In this document: positions 24,134 through 27,500 of the stretch, one piece after another
Numbering within the stretch: the stretch's first letter is position 1
Layout of the letters: the number at the start of each line of letters is the position of its first letter
Source of the DNA: Chrysomallon squamiferum
Lineage: Eukaryota; Mollusca; Gastropoda; Neomphalida; Peltospiridae
Length of the DNA stretch: 27,500 nt
Direction of reading: 5' to 3'
Assembly (NCBI GenBank): GCA_012295275.1
Contig: CM022679.1
Location: 12,804,415-12,831,914, forward strand
Notes under the pieces: generated by a model
The model's input: the letters and a program-made list of their open reading frames with translations, nothing else
Told to the model about the DNA's origin: nothing
Databases searched by the model: none
Program-made: the position numbers and the translations under genes

Positions 24134-24443
24134 GCTGAAAAAACACGATGGATACGGGAATTGAGTTCTGTTCATTTAATTTAAGGTCGAAATATTCAAC
24201 AAAACCAGAATCAGATGCGCAAGAACGTCCCCCTTTTTTCCCCCCCCATTCACAATGACATTTTAATTTACATCTGTGAGTTATTATCCGGTCTCATAAT
24301 TGAAGAGCGGTCGGATTGAGCCGTTTTTTGTTCTGTGTTGTTTTTTTGTTTTTGTTTTTAATTTGGTAATTTTTCTCTTTATTTATTTTTTCTCTTTAGT
24401 ATTATCGAATTTAGTTTTGTAAAGATAAATTTTAAAACTTTAC

Positions 24444-24502
24444 CTGAACAGGTATCGCAGACAGAAAGGATGAGAAGAGAAAAGCAGCTGGACTACGATT
24501 AA
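24444..24502 (-). other. copy B non-coding exon 1 (5' UTR)
   Basis: Counterpart of the copy A leader exon, with donor CAG|GTAAAG (last base 24444), weaker than the GTAAGT of A. Intron 1 (24443-24135, 309 bp) is longer than in A because of a T-rich insertion around 24320-24410. It ends in TTTTTTCAG one base before the start codon. The start site is inferred from the TATA box. Confidence 0.75.
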
Positions 24503-24509
24503 GTGACGA

Positions 24510-24583
24510 ATCTGGAAAGTTGCTCTCTTTATAGAGATATAAAGTGTCACGTGGTCGAAAGGGTACCACGTTATGCACGTTTC
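24510..24583 (-). promoter_or_regulatory. copy B promoter: TATA box, E-box, ACGTG block
   Basis: TATAAAG at 24533-24527, CACGTG at 24548-24553, and the same 20-base TACCACGTTATGCACGTTTC block at 24564-24583. Spacing from TATA to E-box is the same as in copy A. Similarity fades soon after this block. Confidence 0.75.
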
Positions 24584-24599
24584 GTTTGGGCCAAATCGT

Positions 24600-25580
24600 G
24601 CAAAATATTTTTGTGTTGCAGACCTGATGTCATTTGTGGGTGGGGTCTCATTCATGTTATTCCTTTAATGTTCTTCCAGTTGTTGTTGTTGTTGTTATTA
24701 TTATTATTATTATTATTTTTGTTGTTGTTGTTGTTATTATTGTTATTATTATTATTATACTAATAGCTGCAGTAGTAGAAGCAGTCAATAAAATATAAAA
24801 AGAATACGAATATCAAGAAAAAACAGCAACAGAAAAAGAAAAAGCGGGATTGGATTATCATGTCGATTTACAATAAGTATGCTCTTTCCTGACGAAAGGA
24901 ACATTCATATAAAATGAAAAAAAAAAAATTTCAGCTAATTAAACACGTAGTCAATTTTTTATCAGTTTATTTTAATATAATGGAATTAATACAAAAAGCG
25001 TGAAGAAAGAGAAAGAAAAAAAAAGCATAAAAGTCAGAATATGTAGTAGCTTGTGCCTGTGTCGTGTGTAGTGACCTCACACGATTGTTGTAGTCATCGA
25101 TTACTATTACTGATGAGTTTTGCTTCGGTGAGAAGATTCGTGAATTTACTATGGTCATGCAGAAAATTGTTTTTAAAAAAAATTACACTTAACCTTCAGT
25201 TAGTTTGAAAATAAATTTCGAAGACATTTTAACTACATTTCTTATTTAGGTGAAAGTGTACTCTTTGCTTTTCTGTTAATATGTTACAGTTTTTTTTTTT
25301 TTTATTTACTAAATCAGGGTTAAATTTTGCGACTGCAATTGATTACTGCCAATACTTTTCAGTCAGAAAATCATGTCATATACGTAGTCAGACTAATCGT
25401 TTGACTCTATTTACAGTATATCTGGTAACGTTTGGAACAAACATTTTAGTTTATAAAAATCTGCAGCCTGTAATGGATTTCTTTTCTGCATTTTATAAAT
25501 TGATTATTAAGTGAATAATTAATACACAGAAACACATTCTTAATTGATGTCTGTTCTTGTGTAAGAAACCAGTTAAATCA
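24600..25580. other. spacer between copies B and C
   Basis: It contains the GTT/ATT microsatellite near the copy B promoter and poly-A/T runs, and no supportable gene. Open frames (24967-25158 minus, 25281-25514 plus) show no domain or splice context. Confidence 0.6.
24679..24759. repeat. (GTT)n/(ATT)n compound microsatellite
   Basis: Alternating GTT and ATT triplet runs about 150 bp upstream of the copy B TATA box. On the plus strand it reads as the complement type of the AAC/AAT repeat near copy A. Confidence 0.95.
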
Positions 25581-25591
25581 TTTTAATACAT

Positions 25592-25597
25592 TTTATT
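25592..25597 (-). terminator. copy C poly-A signal AATAAA (relic)
   Basis: The AATAAA and its flank (TACATTTTATTCAGAACCC on the plus strand) are kept as in A and B. Confidence 0.75.
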
Positions 25598-25638
25598 CAG
25601 AACCCGTTTATCCCAAAGTTTGTACAATTCCGATGAAG

Positions 25639-25957
25639 TTATGCAGCGACGTCATCGTCTCCAGTCTCATCTGCTCCATCTTCATCCACGGCTTCTTCAA
25701 CTGCAAAAGAATACAGTCCGATTTAAATTCATTGTACGTACACTGATATAAGATACTTTTCATTTGTTATAGGTTATTTTCCGTTGATCATATATGCAAA
25801 TGTATAAATGATACATCGACATAAATGACCAATAAAATATAAACTACAAAGACGACATAATCGAACAGGCTCAAGAAACAACCAGAATATTTTTATATGT
25901 TTATTTTTATTTACGAAATTGAAGTGTCCAATTCGGCTGCCTCCTGTTTGCAATCAT
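25639..25957 (-). pseudogene. broken copy C: last two coding exons only
   Basis: The last exon (25700-25639, 62 bases, acceptor GCAG) is intact and encodes the acidic tail, with three replacements relative to A (Ala150 to Thr, Gly152 to Asp, Thr157 to Ala). The exon before it (25957-25899) is recognisable but broken: it lacks one base in the Asp128-Gly129 region, which shifts the frame into a TAA, and its GTAAGT donor has become ATATAA. Two further changes hit EF-hand loop 2 (Arg120 to Cys, Asp123 to Glu). No signal-peptide exon, cationic-peptide exon, first EF-hand exon or promoter was found between 25960 and 27500. It is a dead remnant unless its last exon has been taken up by another transcript. 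Confidence 0.88.
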
Positions 25958-27308
25958 CTGAAAATTTCAATATTATTTATTAATCTAATTTATTAAGTTA
26001 GACAACTGACTGCATTTTATAAAAATGTAAACCGATTTCGTATTTAACAATTTGTGATGAATATCTTCTGCCAAATAAAGTGTTTTGCCATTAATATCGC
26101 ACAGAAAAGAGTCTGCTTCCTATTGACCTTGAGGTGGAGAAGTTTTGAGTTGTACATTGATGCGGCAAATTCTCCGAAACATAATATGCACTATCATTAC
26201 CTAGCTTCGTAGAAATCAGCCAATACCCCAAATAATAATACATCATCTTTGATGCAAAACAAAAAGTCTAAATAAAACGAACCCGAAAAATACACTTTAT
26301 ATGATAAATTATATAAATATTATCATTAATGTAATAGATCTTAATCATTAATTTTATTGTTTATATTATTTCGACACTTTAAACTTGCAACAGTAAAAGA
26401 AACTGAAGTGAACATTTCCGCTCACTTCGGCCGATTTCGTGAGTCCCCGATGTTTGAACACTAAATACGTGAATACCGAGACTCAGCGTGTTATGTCCGA
26501 TTTGATTAATTAACATGGAATCAAACCAGTAGCTATCGCGCAAGGCTGCGGTAATGTTGTGTAACAGATAATTTGTACGGACTACGCAATTTAGCGAGTA
26601 ATGGATCAAGGTGTAAAAGTCACACTCCGCCGTTCATTTTCATCTTTACGAATCTACACATCCTCTAATTATTAGTAGTATTCATACCGTAAAGTCCATC
26701 GGTCTCTCCGTTGATAACACAATCATTCATCAACCTTTTCAACCGTATTAATAACCAGTGGAATATTAAAGCATGTAATTCATGGGCACGTAATTCAGAA
26801 GTTATTGTTGTGTGTTCAAGACTATTAATTAGCCGAGGGTTTATACATAACAATTTTATGAGTGTGGGTTATTCCTGGCGTGTTTCAGTCAGAACTGTTT
26901 AAGCACGTCTGTCATGGACAATCTTTTGCTTCAGCAGAGAATTCTGTGTCAGACTGGATCGTGTTTTGGTGTTACATTTTCCTAAATAGTTTTGGTCTCT
27001 TAAATGGATGCGATCCCAGAACCATCCAGTCTAAATCTCGATGAGCAAGCTTCAATCTTAACAGGCTGAAATCAACCTAACAACAACAACAACAACAAAA
27101 AAAAAAAAATCATAAATAAATAAATTTTTTTTTATCCATACTGACCAAGGCGAACAAATACTTTTCTGTGCTAAGTTAACAAGAAGTTCTTTAAAGTCAC
27201 AGTCATGGAGTTATCTTCAGTCGTTATGTAAACTACAGATTTTAAGAAACTGAATTCAACGATTCATTTATTATTCTTTTCTACACTTCGAAAAAGGCAA
27301 AACAGTGG

Positions 27309-27311
<3 letters not shown>

Positions 27312-27340
<29 letters not shown>
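27312..27340. repeat. poly-A tract
   Basis: About 29 consecutive A. Confidence 0.95.
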
Positions 27341-27342
<2 letters not shown>

Positions 27343-27466
27343 CATTTAAAAAAAGAAAAAAACAGTTATATTAATAGAAACGTTTCTATTGTAATTTCAT
27401 TTCATCAGTATTAATGTAATTTCTTAACGATTAGATTCAGTAGCACATTTGAACATCGTATTTAAA

Positions 27467-27500
27467 ATAATAATAATAATAATAATAGTAGTAGTAGTAG
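27467..27500. repeat. (AAT)n-(TAG)n microsatellite at window edge
   Basis: Seven or so AAT units followed by TAG units that continue past the window end. Confidence 0.9.

Larger units (their letters stand above)
25960..27500. other. right flank, no gene recognised
   Basis: About 1.5 kb without supportable coding sequence. The part at about 26485-26615 resembles the far upstream flank of copy A. Simple repeats occur at 27078-27108 (CAA then poly-A), 27312-27340 (poly-A) and 27467-27500 (AAT then TAG triplets, running off the window). Confidence 0.55.

Overview
This is AT-rich metazoan nuclear DNA, most likely from a mollusc. It has spliced genes with GT-AG introns, large non-coding stretches, and many microsatellites: (CA)n/(GT)n, (TA)n, AAT/AAC triplets, AAAT/AAAAT runs and long poly-A/T tracts. 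The mollusc assignment rests on the overall composition, on a conventional protein kinase C N-terminus of animal type, and on a secreted peptide precursor whose layout (signal peptide, cationic Cys peptide, EF-hand C-terminal region) is that reported for mussel mytimycin. The class of mollusc cannot be fixed. There are no bacterial-type operons, CRISPR arrays, rRNAs or recognisable tRNAs.

Left part (1-17640): the first two coding exons of a conventional protein kinase C (PKC alpha/beta type) lie on the minus strand. Exon 1 is 17434-17289 (start codon, pseudosubstrate, start of the C1A zinc finger). Exon 2 is a 32-bp micro-exon at 17113-17082. No later PKC exon was found further left, so 1-17081 appears to be the beginning of a very large intron 2. 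That intron holds many decayed tandem repeats and microsatellites. It also holds two GC-richer islands (7.44-7.85 kb and 12.12-12.35 kb) that look promoter- or exon-like but could not be assigned.

Middle (17641-19740): spacer with two long poly-T tracts and no supportable gene.

Right part (19741-27500): a tandem cluster of paralogous genes on the minus strand. Copies A (about 19745-20945) and B (about 23215-24505) are complete. Each has a TATA box, a non-coding first exon, four coding exons with identical coding lengths (210/142/60/62 bases), intact splice sites and a poly-A signal, and each encodes 157 residues. The product is a signal peptide, then a strongly basic Trp/Arg-rich peptide with four cysteines (C-x3-C-x7-C-x2-C), a basic KRKR stretch, two canonical EF-hands and a very acidic tail. 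Copy C (25639-25957) is a broken remnant with only the last two coding exons. The A and B promoters share a TATA box, a CACGTG E-box and a further ACGTG-rich block.

The cluster is the most interesting part of the window. It looks like a small family of calcium-binding secreted peptide precursors, possibly host-defence peptides, lying about 2.3 kb upstream of the PKC start and on the same strand. No functional link between PKC and the cluster is implied.
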